Source: Strigops habroptila (taxonomy: Eukaryota > Chordata > Aves > Psittaciformes > Psittacidae). From it: a DNA stretch of 64,000 nucleotides. Shown here piece after piece: positions 1 to 13,215 of this stretch. A model generated the notes under the pieces. That model was given only the letters and a program-made list of their open reading frames with translations, searched no databases and was not told where the DNA came from. The stretch lies in NCBI RefSeq assembly GCF_004027225.2, contig NC_044282.2, positions 72,341,787-72,405,786 on the forward strand, in the 5' to 3' direction. Position numbers and translations under genes: made by a program. Position 1 is the first letter of the stretch. The number at the start of each line of letters is the position of its first letter.

Positions 1-3000
1 CTCAATAATGGACTTGGTAATCCTTGGGAATTACTAGGGAAGTCCTTTGGAAACTAATTCTTTTCAATTTATTATATACATTGTAAACTCAGTGGTTGAA
101 AATGGTGGGAAAGGAGAGAGAAAAAGAGTAGGAAAAAAGTGGTAGTGTAGCAATGGAGCTGCCCTCAAATTTTAAGGAACTATAGCTGGGGTTGAAACAA
201 AAAGGTCCCCATATCCTCTAAAAAGACAGAGAGAAGTGTGAGTGAGAGGAGGTAGAATGAATATGTATCACCATACATGATGTTAGCTTTTGCCAGCTCC
301 CTGTTTTGGGAATAGCAGTAGTCGTTATTTGCTCTAATGCCTGGCTCTTGTCATTCATCTGGAGGCCTCAATCACCGTTTTAGACTGATTGTGGTTCTGC
401 TGACATGCAAAAAAACAACCATAGGATCCTGACCCAACCCCCAGAGGCAGGTTCTTGACTCACAGCACTGGCCTGTGCAGGAAAGCAGTGATAAATGTTG
501 ATGTACTCTGTTCTCAGGATGGCAGCAGCTCATGGGCTGTCACTGGATAGCACAGATTTTACCTGGGTGAGGGGTGAGCTCTAAATGTTGGACCTGAAGA
601 TGCAAACATTTGTGTTTCAACCCTTAGCCAACCTGCTTTGTTACCCATCTCTTGCATAGATGCTGTATGTACCAGTGGCTCGATGTAGGCTGGTGCTTCT
701 GGGATAGAGTAAAAACCTATGCAAACAAGACCATGGCAAAGCTACCGAAGCCTGGAAATTCAGGTTCCAAAGTCTGCTATTCCATCCTTCCCTCATTCCT
801 TTGCATCTGGCTATTCTGCAGCAATTTAGGTAATAAGGCTCTTTGAAATAGGAACAGTCAGACATATAAATACATGAATATGGAAATCCCATTTGTGTTA
901 TCAGAGCTTCATATCAGTATAGGTGTGCACCAAGATGTGTTTCTTTCTTTGGCGTTTTGATTCCCACCAAAAAGCTTTGTGGCTCATTTGTCTCCTTGCA
1001 GTGGGACCTGGCTCTACCAGGATCCTACCAGAAGAGCTTTTTAGTCTTTTTCTTGGCATTGAGCCTTATAGAATGCCTGAAAATCAGTGTGTTTCCCACC
1101 ACCCCCAACCAGCTCCTATGTCCCAGGCAGCCAGCCTGGGCCTGCTCCGTGTTACTTTCGCATCCTCTCTCTGGTATCAGCTGAATGACACCAGGAAGAG
1201 AGAGATGTGAAATAAAAAGTGGAACAAAGGACCCCTTTCCTGCCACCACTGAAGCTGATGGCAAGAGTCCTGCTGACTTCAGCAACGCTCCTGTTGTTAA
1301 GAATAGGTCTATACGAAACTCACTGTTGTGTCTGTAGCTCGTGTAGGCTTCTCTTGACTTCCAACGTGTGTGCACATGCACGGTGAGGGGAAATGTACAG
1401 TTTTTGGCAATTGAAAGTTTAATCAAAAGGCCACTTTTCCCATCTGTTATTTTTGGGCCCAGCCTCCTGAGGGTCAGCTTGATGACATTTCATGCTGCTT
1501 CTAATCAATTTTATACCAGGAAGCAGTGTGAGAGCTGACTATCAGCGAGCTGGAGTGGCATGGAGCTCAGCACTGGGAACAGAGCTGGAAAAATATGTTG
1601 GGGATTTTGGGGCATAAACAAATGTTTCCTAATCTGGACTGCAACTCTGGCAGGCATGTACCGACAAGCACATGTCGATTGGAGCTGAAAACCAGCAGGT
1701 TCTACTACAGTGTAACCTGTAAATCCACATCTTGACAGGCATGTTGTGGTACGCAGAGCTATAGTCTCCGGGAAATAAGGTAAGGCAGGAATCAGATCAT
1801 GGAATCAAACAGTGTGATTATCACTGCTTTTTTGGCTTTGTATAGCCCAAGGAAGCAGGTAATAGTTTGTACTCATTATTTTCCTATATGAGTTTAGATC
1901 AAACTTGATTTTTTTGGAGCTTCTAGCTCTGGAGTACTAAATCATTTGAAAGACAGACCTTTTTTCCTGGCCTGTCTCCCCCCCCCATATCCGTTCCATG
2001 CTGTGATTATCCCTTCCATGGCTGGACAAACACAGGTAGGTATGTACTCACTCCTGGGGGCTCTGTTCCTTGCTCCACACATCTTGTAGGGAGCCACACG
2101 GGAACCACATAGAAGAAGAGGAAGAACTAAAGAATAGTGGGGTCAGAGCTGGAGCAAGACTTCTCAGCAGGGCTGGCAAGACTGACGACTGCTGCTCAGC
2201 CATGAGATCTTGGGACCAGGCTTGGTGACCTTGGAGCTGTCAGGGGTTAGAAGGTGGGGAAAGGCTGCTGCTATGAGAGGGAGCTGCTTTCTCAACCTGG
2301 GCTGCAGCAGCCACCCCAAGCACTCGCTCTGTGGCAGCAGCAGTAACCCTGGCTTTGGGGGACTTGGCAGACCCTGACTGGTTGCTGTTGTAGTCAGCTG
2401 CTGGTCCTGTCCCTGGAAAGGCAGGAATCTGTATTTATCTGGAAGACCCTTACAATATCAGGAAGAATCTGCAGCTTGGTGCTCGAGCCCTGCGGTGTGC
2501 TTTTGGCAATGCGAAACTTCTGTTTATGGGGATTTCTAGCGTGTTTGCCAACAGAAAATGCAAACAGCACAGCTCCACGGGCTGCACTGACCTCTGCTCT
2601 TCATGCAGATTATCCCTGCACAGTTCTCAGTGGAACCTGTAGGCTTGTAATATAAAGAAGCCCTGTTAAAATAACATCTGATTTTCCTTTCCCTATATCC
2701 AGGGCTGATGCTTTTGACCAACAGTTGTTACTTTCTGAGGACAGGTTTCCCTCAACACAGGCAAAACTTCTGGGGACACAATTCCTGTGTCAACAGAGAG
2801 GGATCTGCATCGTGTTGAGCGCCTCACTTGATCCCAAAGATCATTTGTGGGGTATGGAGTGAACTTCCCAAAGAGGGCAGTTTGGAGCTTGCCATGTTGT
2901 GTCTCTTTTGAAAATAAACTGTTTAAGAGAAGTAAAATGTAATTTAATTTGTTTAACATATAAATGTTCCTCTTAACAGTATATCTGAAGAGTGTTATCA

Positions 3001-3511
3001 TTGTAGCCCACGCCGGAGGTCAGCTCTTTAGCAATGCAAATGGAGTTCTCATGGTTTGAGCCTTTCTCAGTTAAGGAGTTACAGCTCCTCTGGCAGAGCA
3101 AAGCTGGGAGAAAGCACCGTGTTCCAGCATTTCAGCTGCTTCAGTGCCAAGTATTAGACCAAACTTAACCTTCATCAGCAGTTTAATCTAATGGTGTGGT
3201 TCTGTAGCTGATTTAAATCAGTCCTGCACTGGTTTGCTCTCTTCTCCGCCCTGCAGCTGTGTGCTCTTGTTGTGTGCTGCTGCTGGGGCTCACCTCTCCC
3301 TTCTCTCGCTCCAGCTTGCTAAACCAGCAGAAAACAGCCTCGGCAGAAGGTAGCACATAGTTCTTTGTTGGCTTGGAGAGCCGAATGGGTGAGGTCAGCA
3401 GGGTAGCAGTGCCAAACCCGGGGTGGAAGCACCGCTTGTGCGGACAGGTGTGATTCCACAAGGTGGGTGAGCCACCGAACAGCTCACCGCTGCCTGGAAC
3501 AGCGTTCCCAG
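1..3511. other. 5' flanking DNA, no gene seen
   Basis: This is AT-moderate noncoding DNA. Open frames are short, overlap on both strands and resemble no protein. There are a few short homopolymers only. No repeat family was recognised. Confidence 0.6.
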
Positions 3512-3807
3512 CAGCGGAGAGGGACTTTTACAAGGGCATGTAGTGATAGGATAAGGGGGAATGATTTAAAACTGACAGATGGGAGATTTAGATTAGACAT
3601 GAGGAAGGAATTCCTTACTATTGGTGCTGAGGCGCCGGCACAGGGTGCCCGGAGAAGCTGTGGCTGCCCCATCCCTGGCACTGTTCAAGGCCAGGTTGGA
3701 CACAGGGGCTTGGAGCAACCTGCTCTAGTGGAAGGTGTCCCTGCCCGTGGCAGGGGGATGGAACTGGATGAGCTTTAAGGTCCTTTTCAACCCAAACCAT
3801 TCTATGA
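3512..3807 (+). mobile_element. CR1 LINE 3' fragment
   Basis: The sequence matches the avian CR1 3' end in forward orientation: GATTTAGATTAGACATGAGG, GCTGTGGCTGCCCCATCCCT and the end CAACCCAAACCATTCTATGA. It is 5'-truncated, as is usual for CR1, with no coding capacity. Confidence 0.9.
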
Positions 3808-6800
3808 AGTGGTGTGGTGCCACCCCTGTGGATGGTGGACTTTACCAGCCTGTGGAATCACAGTTTGCCATAACGAGATTCCCAGTGTCATGGTCCTCGG
3901 TGACTTGCCCAGGGTTACAAAGACAGCGGCACAGCCAAAATCCCAAACTAACTGCAGAGGAACAGAACTTCATTCCTTTCTGTAGTTTAAATTAAAGTAT
4001 TGCTTTGACTAACAGGAGCCCAAAAGGAACTCGGTGCACCTTAGAGTGAAGGTACTTGGAAGGCAACATCCTGGGCTAAGATCTTTTATTTCCAAGCACT
4101 TTTTGCTCGGGTTAAGGTACAACAGGAAACCTCAAAACGCAGCCGGTGGGAAGGGATGCAGTTCCCCTGAACCTCCACTGGGCTCCTCTCCTGTTACAGC
4201 CAACTGCAGAGCCACCTAAACGCTTCCTAGGCTGAAGGGAGCTACTTTCCAGGCGAGATCCCAGCCTGCGAACTCGGTATTGTTTCTGTCCAGAGGTCTG
4301 TGTTACCAAACCTGACAGGAGTCACGGGGGTTACTCTGTTCTTAGTGCTATTTCGAATTGTAAATCCTGAAATATTAAAAATATCTGAGAAGAAGAGGTG
4401 TTTCTAAGATAAAATCCTGTTACATGGCACCGTTCTGTCTTCCAAGCTGTCCAGATGATAGGTTATGGATGATATTGAAGCTCAGAGTTATACAATGACT
4501 ATTGTGTTAGACTTCTACAATGAATACAGTGCCCTCCGGTTGAAGCAGGTTTCTTTTCCTGTTAATGTTTATTAAATGAAGTGAAACAAGACTTTAGTTT
4601 CGTATATTTTCTCTATATAAATATTTCTCTATATTTTATTCAAGTGTTCATGAAAAATATGACAAGAAGTCCACCAAGGTCACAAATGTAAGCACAAATA
4701 GCTGCAATTTAACAGCAGTAGTTAGCAAACAAGATACCCTCGAGGTAAAGAGCCTGATAAAAAGAGGGCAGCGATGCATTAAAGATGCATTATTTGGGGG
4801 GTTCTACGGGTATAATTTAGGCTTCACAACAAGGTCAGACTGATTTAATTCGCTCTGCAAAGGTCAGTCCAAGGCCTGGCTGTACTAACCTCTGTGCTCT
4901 CCATCTGTCTGCACTGCAAGCCAGACACTTTCAATAGGTGATTGTGTGTTCATGGCTGGATACAAACACATTGAAATTACCTCCAGGTCTAGGCTTCCAC
5001 AAGCCTTTGCTTGGAGCCACCGCTGACCCTGGGGTAGCTGGTACCTATGGAACTTTACACTTGGCTGCTGCTTTGAAGTGAGGAACATCTGATATTTGCC
5101 ATTTCCTAATGTCGTAAGCACTGATGAATATTTGGCTTCATAAATGTGTCACTGTAGTGTCATAAACTCTTTATGCGGGTTTATTCTGTGACCCTTGAAA
5201 CACGCTTATTTTTTTCAGCACTGGCAAAAGTATAATAAAGGAAAAATAAACCCCCCCCCCAAACCTTTACAGCATTCACTTTCTCCAAAATGAGGACAAA
5301 TGAAGAAAGCAGTGTTTGTGGACATCTTTATTTGATAGTCCAGGTCTTTTAAAAATCTTCTTCCATAAGCAGGGAATCCTTTAAAAATAATTGACAGGAC
5401 AAAATAAATATGCAATGTGCTGGTACCTGTTAGTCATTCTCTGGCTGCTTTTTTTCCCACTTCATGCTAAACATTTCTGAATTCTCTTTTCATTTTAAGT
5501 GGGAAACGGGTTTATTAATCTGAATGCAACAACTAGATGAATGAGGCTGGTGACTGCTTTGAGCTTTCAATAAATATTTAGCTCACTGAAATAGCCACAC
5601 GCGGTAAATAGCACTTGCTCTCATGAAAAAAGAGCTGTATGTTTAGTGGAAGATGTAATTAATTTTAGAAAGAGTAAGAAACCTGATTTTTACTTGTGTG
5701 ATTTGGACAGCAAGGAGGTTTATGAACTGTTTTAATTTACGGTGGAGGGTATAATGGTAAAATCATGTAAAATGACATGAAATAATTGATTGTGCTATGC
5801 TTAAACCCCAATCAAAACAGAAAAGGCTCCATGCAGTGCTCTTTCTCTCTGAAGTACTATAAGTCTTCCTTAGGTACAATGCTTATATACACCTGGTTTC
5901 AGTAATTATTTTACATTCAGAAACAGTTTCAAAAGTAAAAAGGGGGATTTGGTTTTGAAACAACAAAATCCAAAATGAGGGATTTAGAGCAACTCTTCAT
6001 AGAGTGTCTTGTCCTGTGTTGTCTTGAGCCTGCCTGAAGTCACCTAAAAAGGGGCAGCTGCAAGAATAACAATACAGAGCACAACAAAGTAATTTTTAAG
6101 TCAGGTTTTGAGATTTCTGCCTTTATTTCTCAGTTTAGATAAGAGCCCTGCTAAACAAATCCTGATCTTAAACGAGAAAGGCTTTGTTTTTTCCCAGGTA
6201 TCTCACGAAATCGTCTACTGCTCTTGTGCACGATGTGTGCTGATGAATCAGAGAGAGTATTTGCCTCTTGAGACTGTTTCAGTGTCCCTGCCTTTTTAAA
6301 TTCGATGAAAACAGGGAGAGAATCTGTGCGGAGATCACAAAAAGGTTTAGGAAAGTGGTACAGTGTAGAACCCTATTTTGTTCAATACGTGATGCCTGAC
6401 CCCACACCCCCATGCACGCACTTCTGTTTGCTTCCCAAGAGTCCGCACTGGTGGCCAGCTCACCTTTTCATTAGGTTCAAGGGTTGCTGGAACGCCTCTT
6501 CTTTTGGCAAGCGTGCTCGTGTGCTTGGATAAGCCATGAGGAATCGCAGGGGAATGACCCAAGGAGTCACTTCTCTGTGAGATAACACACAGCCTCTGCA
6601 GGTCCAGCATCCCGCTGGCCAAAGGAGCTCGTACATGAACTTGGGTTCTTTTAGTTCTTTTCGCTGACAGGGTATTTTTAAAGCAATGACTATTGGAGGT
6701 ATTGTTGTCTAGCTACAGGAGTATTAAGGTATTCATTACACCGACTGTTTGCTTTAAAATACTTTGTGGGTGAGCTTTTATTGCTCAGGAATGGCGCCAG

Positions 6801-7627
6801 ATGGACAGTCCTGAGGAGCAAAGTCCTCGCGCTATCTACAGAGCAGGTATGGCACAAGCAGTGGCACATTAAGTTTCCCTCTTCTATCTCCCTCTGCCAC
6901 CACCCCAATCTCAAGCTCAGGAGGAAGAGGGCACCCCAGAATCTGCCTCTCGAGAGATTCCAACGTCAGGGTCACCCTCTGAGATGGTGGATTTGGAGAC
7001 ATTTGACACACACATCTCCATGGGGCTTTTCCCCAGGGATACTTTTGGCAGCTGCTTAAAGCATCCTCCTTAGAAGCTGAGGCAGGTTTTGGAGCAGTTG
7101 CTGTCTTGGGATGAATCCACACCAAACAAGCTTTACAAATGTTTCTGCCCCAACACCTAGAGCTAATGCACCTTTTTGAGTCAGTCCTATCCCTGCAGTT
7201 AGGGGAAGGGCACAGTTTGAGGGGTGAGGAGCTGGTAGTGTCCATCCTTGTGTCAATACTGTAAGCCATTGGAGCAGAACAAAACCTGTTGTGCATGGTT
7301 CCTTAATGACAGGCCCTGTCCTTTGTTTGCATCTCACTGCTTATCAGATGGCCATTGTGGGCTGGTTTGTAACACAGAGGCACTGTCCTAGACACTTTCC
7401 ATCCCAAAGTCTGGCTGGCTTCTTGCTTTCCTGAAAAACCAAGCCCAGGGCAGGCTGAAAACCTCGGTAGGTTCTAGGCCTTAGGCTAGAATGGCTTAGG
7501 CTTGGAATGGAAACTCTGATAAACCCTCAATGTGACAATATTGGTGACTTCCACCATAGGGTGCTGTTCTGCTGTGGCAACTTCTTAATCAGGGAAGGAC
7601 CACTCAAAATACAGTGCCTGCTCCATT
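3808..7627. other. Intergenic, no gene seen
   Basis: Only short chance ORFs occur here. The part from about 4330 to 6080 is AT-rich, with a short poly-C run near 5253. No recognisable mobile element or RNA gene was found. Confidence 0.55.
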
Positions 7628-7783
7628 GTGGCTTCCCCATCCCTGGCAGTGCTCAAGGCCAGGCTGGACACAGGGGCTTGGAGCAACCTGCTCTAGTGGA
7701 AGGTGTCCCTGCCCGTGGCAGGGGTTGGAACTCGATGAGCTTTAAGGTCCCTTCCAACCCAAACCAGTCTGGGATTCTGTGAC
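7628..7783 (+). mobile_element. CR1 LINE 3' fragment (short)
   Basis: A heavily truncated forward CR1 end: GGCTTGGAGCAACCTGCTCT, then TTCCAACCCAAACCAGTCTG and GATTCTGTGA. Confidence 0.88.
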
Positions 7784-10189
7784 TCAAAAAGGAAACAAAA
7801 AGACAAGCTAGGAGTCTCATAGAAATGTGTATTTTTTCACAGTGTAGTAGGGAATTCTGAGTTGGCCTCACACTGTGCTCTTAGGGGCCGTAGGAGTTGC
7901 AGGGTTCAGGCTTATTTTGTCTCAAAGCACCCGTTTTGCCCCTTGAAACTGAAAAATCTTATGCCACCAAAACGGGCAGCCACTTTTGATCCTGCGCTTT
8001 CTCATGAGTGAGACATGACAGGCTCTGTCAAGCCACTGGATTCAAGCTTCCCCTAATACATTCCATTTTTATTAGCAATGAAGGACAGGCGATTTGAATG
8101 TGAATACTACGAGATGATCTGTATGTGAGGTGTAGAGCACCGAGGTGTGTGCTGTGATACAGCTATTGCCAGGAGCTCACAGGCTTTGCATGTAAATCTC
8201 AAGGCCGTTTGCTGTGCCTAGCTCTATTAAGGACACTGGTGGAAATTAAAATGTGAGAGGTGGAGGCCACACTTGTGCCATTTTATCTCCCTTTCCTGCT
8301 GTTAAGTTTTTGATTCCCCTCTTCTCTTACTGTGTATTTATGCTCCTGCCAAGTTCCAAGGGAGTAGAAAAGCTGCTTCTTGTATTGTTTCTACTCTTAA
8401 GTGATGCTGTTGGTAAGTTGGTCCTTCAGAGAGGAGAAGGCACTGGACAGGCAGATGAAGACTACTGCATTGTGGAATTACTGTCTGATATGTGCTTGTC
8501 CCGTGGGATGGAACCGTAATAATTCACAGCTCTCCTGTCCTCATGCTCCTTGCGAAACTCCCTCCAAGTCAAGATCTTCCAGTTCATGTGCTCCATGTGC
8601 CTGAAGCTGGCTGTTTGGTTGGAACCTGCACCCCAGGAATGCTCGTCCCTCCAATGCATAGCTGGTAGGAGCAGAGTGTTCTGGGCAGGTTGGCTGAGCT
8701 GCTGTTAGGCAAGACATGGAACAAACAGGTTAAAAGAAATCTGGGTTCCCAGGTGGGTAAAGCTGAAGGAGAGCAAAGAAATAACTCCAGCTAAGTAGAA
8801 AACAAAAAAGATGTTAGTTGGTTATTTCCTTGTAGTGTCTGCATGGTGAGACCAGTCTCGGGGAGTGCGAGCTGTGTACTGATGGTTTCCCCAGTGTAAG
8901 TGCTATGTCAAAGCTGGGTAACAGAGAACCTTCCCTCCTAGAGAACCAGAAGTTCTATACGCTGCTTCACTCCTATTTTGACATCTCGAGGCATGCACAG
9001 ACCTCAGGCTAGCTCGCTATCAGGGCCAGTTTCCAGAGTATCATGTGGGAAGCAGGATCAGGTTTTTAATCCCTGAAATTAAAAAGGATATCTTATTTAA
9101 TGGGGGGAAAAAAAAAATACTTGGGGACATTTGCAGATAATTAAAAGAAAGGGCGTTTAACAGTGTGGACCAAGTCCTGACCTGGAGCACGATGAACTGT
9201 ACCGGTGCCTTTCGTACAGACAGAAGTTTATGGTGTTCTGGAGTGTTGTTTATGTTACTATAAAAAAAGGTGAGAAAATACATTCAGTTACTTTCTGTTT
9301 CCCCTCATTGAGCAGATGGCAAGCTGTAGCTCAGATTGTTTTTTAAGCCATTTCACATTTTACTAATAAGTACAATATGCTTTTCAACAACAAACCCGCG
9401 CTCAGGCACTTCTGCAGAGGTTACGGGATTGCTCAGGTAGCTCAGAAAGCAAAGACTTTATGAACCCTGCTACATTACGAGGGCAAATGTTTTCCGGTTA
9501 CTTCTCACGTAGTGGAAAACACGAGCTGAAACCTCTCCTACTTCTTGTTTCAAATTATTTCTAATTTTGGAGGCCACAAATAACACGGCGTAGTTACTTT
9601 AACCACCTAGGTCTGGGATTCTTTCCCCCAGCTATGCTCCTGGTAGAACAAACCATGCTTTTAAAGGAGCTGAATATTCTGTATGTTTTAAGTGTATAAT
9701 AATATGTGTAGATGGCTACTGGGAAAAGCAGAGAAATACTCAGGAGTTCTATTTCAGGCAGTTTTGGTGCTTTGGAATGAAAACTGTTAATGCTGCACAC
9801 ATCGGAAAATTCTCACTGTTGCATCCGTGGTTTTATCAAAACCTGTTAAATTAGATGAGTGCAGGAATAAGGATGAGTGGTTTCTGGTATTAATTGACAC
9901 TCATTTTTAGCTGGCGTGTGGTGGCAGGTCCTCCAAACAAACCCGAGACACAGATTAGAGCTGAAAGTTTGGGGAATGCTCTAAATCTTTGTAGCATCGC
10001 AGAGAGGAAGTGTAATATTAAACTGACAAATTGAATAGATCTTTTTTTTTTTTCATGTAATTCACAGTTTCTTCCTATTATTTTTTTTTTTACTACCCGT
10101 GGAGATAAAGCAAAACAAATTCCTCAAAACAGAGGGAAATATATTTCCAGGTGCCTTTTCCCATTAATACATTTCTTTTATACATATGC
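7784..10189. other. Intergenic, no gene seen
   Basis: This is noncoding, AT-rich toward the right end, with T-tracts at about 10040-10052 and 10079-10091 just beyond. No repeat family or coding signal was recognised. Confidence 0.55.
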
Positions 10190-10410
10190 ACTGTCAAATA
10201 TCTATCTCCTCCTTTCCTACGCTGCGTCTACAGCCAGAAGTGTTGGCTATGCAAATGCTGCAGAGCCGACTCTTCCCATATGCGCTGCGTGCCTGGCTAT
10301 AGATATGCAGGAAACCCTATATAATAATTAGAGCCTGCATATATCATCTGGTGATTATAATTTTACATAATCTGTTATCTAATCTCCAAGCTGGAACGCG
10401 ATAGGAAAAA
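10190..10410. promoter_or_regulatory. Candidate conserved noncoding element upstream of BCL11A
   Basis: This is a block of low-repeat, AT-rich sequence packed with homeodomain- and POU-like words (ATGCAAATG near 10248, several TAAT/ATTA cores, GATA-containing words). It lies directly before a small CpG island. The call rests on texture only. No alignment was possible. Confidence 0.3.
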
Positions 10411-10499
10411 CAACGTGGTTATGTCAGGATTCCTGGGGAAAATTGTTGCTTGTAAAAGTGGGTGTCCTCGGGATTGAAGGAGCGCACACGAATGTTAAA

Positions 10500-10830
10500 G
10501 CAGAGCCCCGGGCAGGCGCTGCCGGTTGTGCTGGGCGCGGGGAGAGGAGCAGAAATGAAGCAGAAGTGAGATGATGAAGCGGCGAAGCGCGGGTGTGTTG
10601 CGGGAGCCTCTGTTTCCAGCTACCGAAAGGCTCCGGAGCGGAGCGGGACGCGGCTGCAGCCGCTACCGGCGACCGGCGGGGCTCGGGTGCGCTCCGAGCT
10701 GAGCCGAGCTTGGAGCTGAGCCGATCCTGCCTTCGGTTTAAACAACGGCGGCATCAAACCAGCTCCCAGCGGGGCCGCGGCCGCCGCCGGAACGGGGTGG
10801 GGAGGGAAAGGGGGGGACCCACCGTAAAAA
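10500..10830. promoter_or_regulatory. Small separate CpG island about 13 kb upstream of BCL11A
   Basis: This isolated GC- and CpG-rich block sits in otherwise AT-rich DNA. It contains a GCGGCCGCCGCCGG cluster near 10787 and dense CG dinucleotides around 10624-10700. It could be an alternative promoter or first exon of BCL11A, the start of a divergent noncoding transcript, or a CpG-rich enhancer. The ORFs across it show no protein resemblance. Confidence 0.45.
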
Positions 10831-12170
10831 CAGATTAAACCCATCACCCGAGCACGCAGGGAAAGCAACGCTGGGAGTTGCAAATAAGTAAATAAGCCGG
10901 ATGGGACCGCCAGGCATTCATTCCCAACGAACGGCAAGCTTTATAATTTCCAGGTGTTGGGGAAAGCCGTTGTCTTATAGTTTATAAATCCCTGCTGGCG
11001 GGAGGGAGGGAGGACAGAAAGGAAGGAGGGAGGGGGAGACTCTTTGGAGGTGAATGAAATATCAAATCAGGAGGCTCTATGTAGATTTACGATTGCATAA
11101 GAGGCTCGATCATTTCCATATATTGAAATGTGCTGTCCTTTCCACCACTGCCCAGCCCTGGGAGGGGGAGAGATGGCTCGATTCCGCCTTGATCAATGCT
11201 GACTGTGAAGCAAGGAGGAGGAGAAGGGGGGGGGGGACCAGGCTGGCACCAGATGGAGCAGGGTCTAGGGAAAGGTCAAGGTTAGCTCAGGCTGCTATTG
11301 AATCGGTTGCAGCCTCACAGATAGATCTCTGCCTCCGAGGCACCCACTGGGGCTTCTCAGAATCAAATCTAATAGAAAAGGCAGTCACAGAATGAAATCG
11401 CTTCATCTGAATGCTAAAATTGTTATTAGGCTACATTAGAGAGATACTGGGCACATGATTACCAAAAAAGGAAGCATGCCTGGCAGTTGGGGACTGAAAT
11501 AAAAGCTGTGAGTATGTTGATACCATCGGCAACGTACGAGGATAATAGATAACAGGAGAGAAGGGCAGGGAGAGACCGTGTGTGTGTGTAACGAACGGCT
11601 TAACGTATCGATGCGTCCATATAAAATCATTTGTACACGTATACGTGTCTGTCTGGGGGCATATTTGTCTGTATGTGGACAGCAGCATTTGACTTCTTGC
11701 AGGTCCACCAGCAGCCGTGGTCCTCAGCGCTCCGGGGATGTTTGTTAAGTGGTTTGGGTGGTTTGGATGGTAGCTACGGACCAAGAAGCAGGAGCTGACT
11801 TGGAGGAGAGGTTTGGTGGTGGGTCCTGGCAGGTCTCTGTAGCCCCTCCCTTGACTTGTGCCACTTTGGGTTTTGATTTTGAGTCCTTATGGAGGTGCAG
11901 GGCTCAGGAATTCTTCTTTTTCTTTCCCTTCTCAGGCAAAACTCTGCGAGGAAACATTATTTGGTGCATACACGTGTGCACACCCCCCATATGTCAGACA
12001 CAGGAGCGTGGCACAAGCACACATGTATGTATTTGGAGCAACGATGCTGTCAGCTGGCTTTTGGAGATCAGTGGGAGCTCTTCCCAGTTTCCATCTCCTC
12101 CACATTCCTGCTTCCTTAACCTACAGCACAGCCATATCTTAAAGAAGGACTCAGTCTTGTAAAATAAATG
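10831..12170. other. Intergenic, no gene seen
   Basis: This segment includes a purine-rich GGA/GGGA stretch (about 11000-11045), a G-run (about 11227-11237) and a short (TG)n near 11578-11590. No coding signal was found. Confidence 0.5.
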
Positions 12171-12355
12171 CTGGCTACACTAGATTAAACATGATGACTG
12201 CACTCCAAGGGTTAATAAATTTAGAATTAACAGATCATCCCAGCTTGATACAGCTACTATAGATGATTTAATATGCAGCCTAAGCAGGTTGACAGTCAGC
12301 TCACAGATGCAGATAAGATCAAACAGTCTCTTGATTCAATAGATTGAATGGCTGT
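12171..12355. promoter_or_regulatory. Candidate conserved noncoding element
   Basis: This AT-rich, non-repetitive block has GATA-like words (AGATAAGATC at 12311-12320), several TTAAT/ATTAA cores and a perfect 16-bp palindrome, ATTCAATAGATTGAAT, at 12334-12349. The texture is typical of developmental enhancers near transcription-factor genes. Conservation was not tested. Confidence 0.3.
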
Positions 12356-13039
12356 ACTGAGTGTCTGGAAGGTGAGTGACAGTACGTATATGGCAGGGGT
12401 TCTGGTGAAGAAGGGCTTCGATTCCCCACTGCTGTGCACTGCACTGGTTTTCCTTTTCTAGCAGTCAACCTTTTCCAGCAATCAAACCTGGAGTTAACAT
12501 GAAAAAGAAATGTCTCAAATATAGTTCAGGAGAGTTATTTGAAGTTTCCAGTAATGAAAAGCTCTGTGCTTTAATAGTAATCACCATTACTACCACTAGT
12601 CTGCACTTCAGATTCCTTCTCCGCGGACAAGGCCACCGCCACCCACTCTGTCCCACAGGGAGTCTCCTGTCTGTCTGTCTGTCCACATTCTGTCCCCTTC
12701 CCTGGCAGACCTGGATCCGCAGAAAGAAGGTATTTTGGAGGCAGGACAAGGACACATCGCCCAATTCAGCCCCCTGGGGCTTGGTGAGTGCAGCCTTGCC
12801 CTGGTGCGATCTGGTGTCCGTCTATGCAGAGGCTTCAGCTGTAGGAAACCTCAGTGGGGTGCAGTGATGAAGACAATTCCCCCTCTTTCTTTCTCAGCTC
12901 TCTTGCTTTTCTGGCTTAAAAGTTAATGCCTGTAGTAACTCTTGTGTGCTTTATGTTTTCCTTCTTGCTCTCCTGTCCTATTTAAACAGGAACGTAAAAC
13001 AGTCCTGGTGGAGGCTGGCGAGCAATGAGATGACAGAGT

Positions 13040-13215
13040 GGTCTCTAACAACTTTTATTATTTGATCAAGAGTAAAAGCTCCACCTGAGCCATTAGATTT
13101 TACAATATGAATACGATTCCAAGTGATTTTAAAAATGCATATTATGCATGTAATAGACCGTCACAGATCTGAATTGAATCTTAGTGTGTTACGTTACCAT
13201 ACAGATAGGAGTATT
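13040..13215. promoter_or_regulatory. Candidate conserved noncoding element with paired POU-like word
   Basis: This AT-rich block contains two ATGCAT words separated by ATT (13135-13149), similar to POU dimer sites, among several ATTA/TTGAT cores. The call rests on texture only. Confidence 0.25.
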
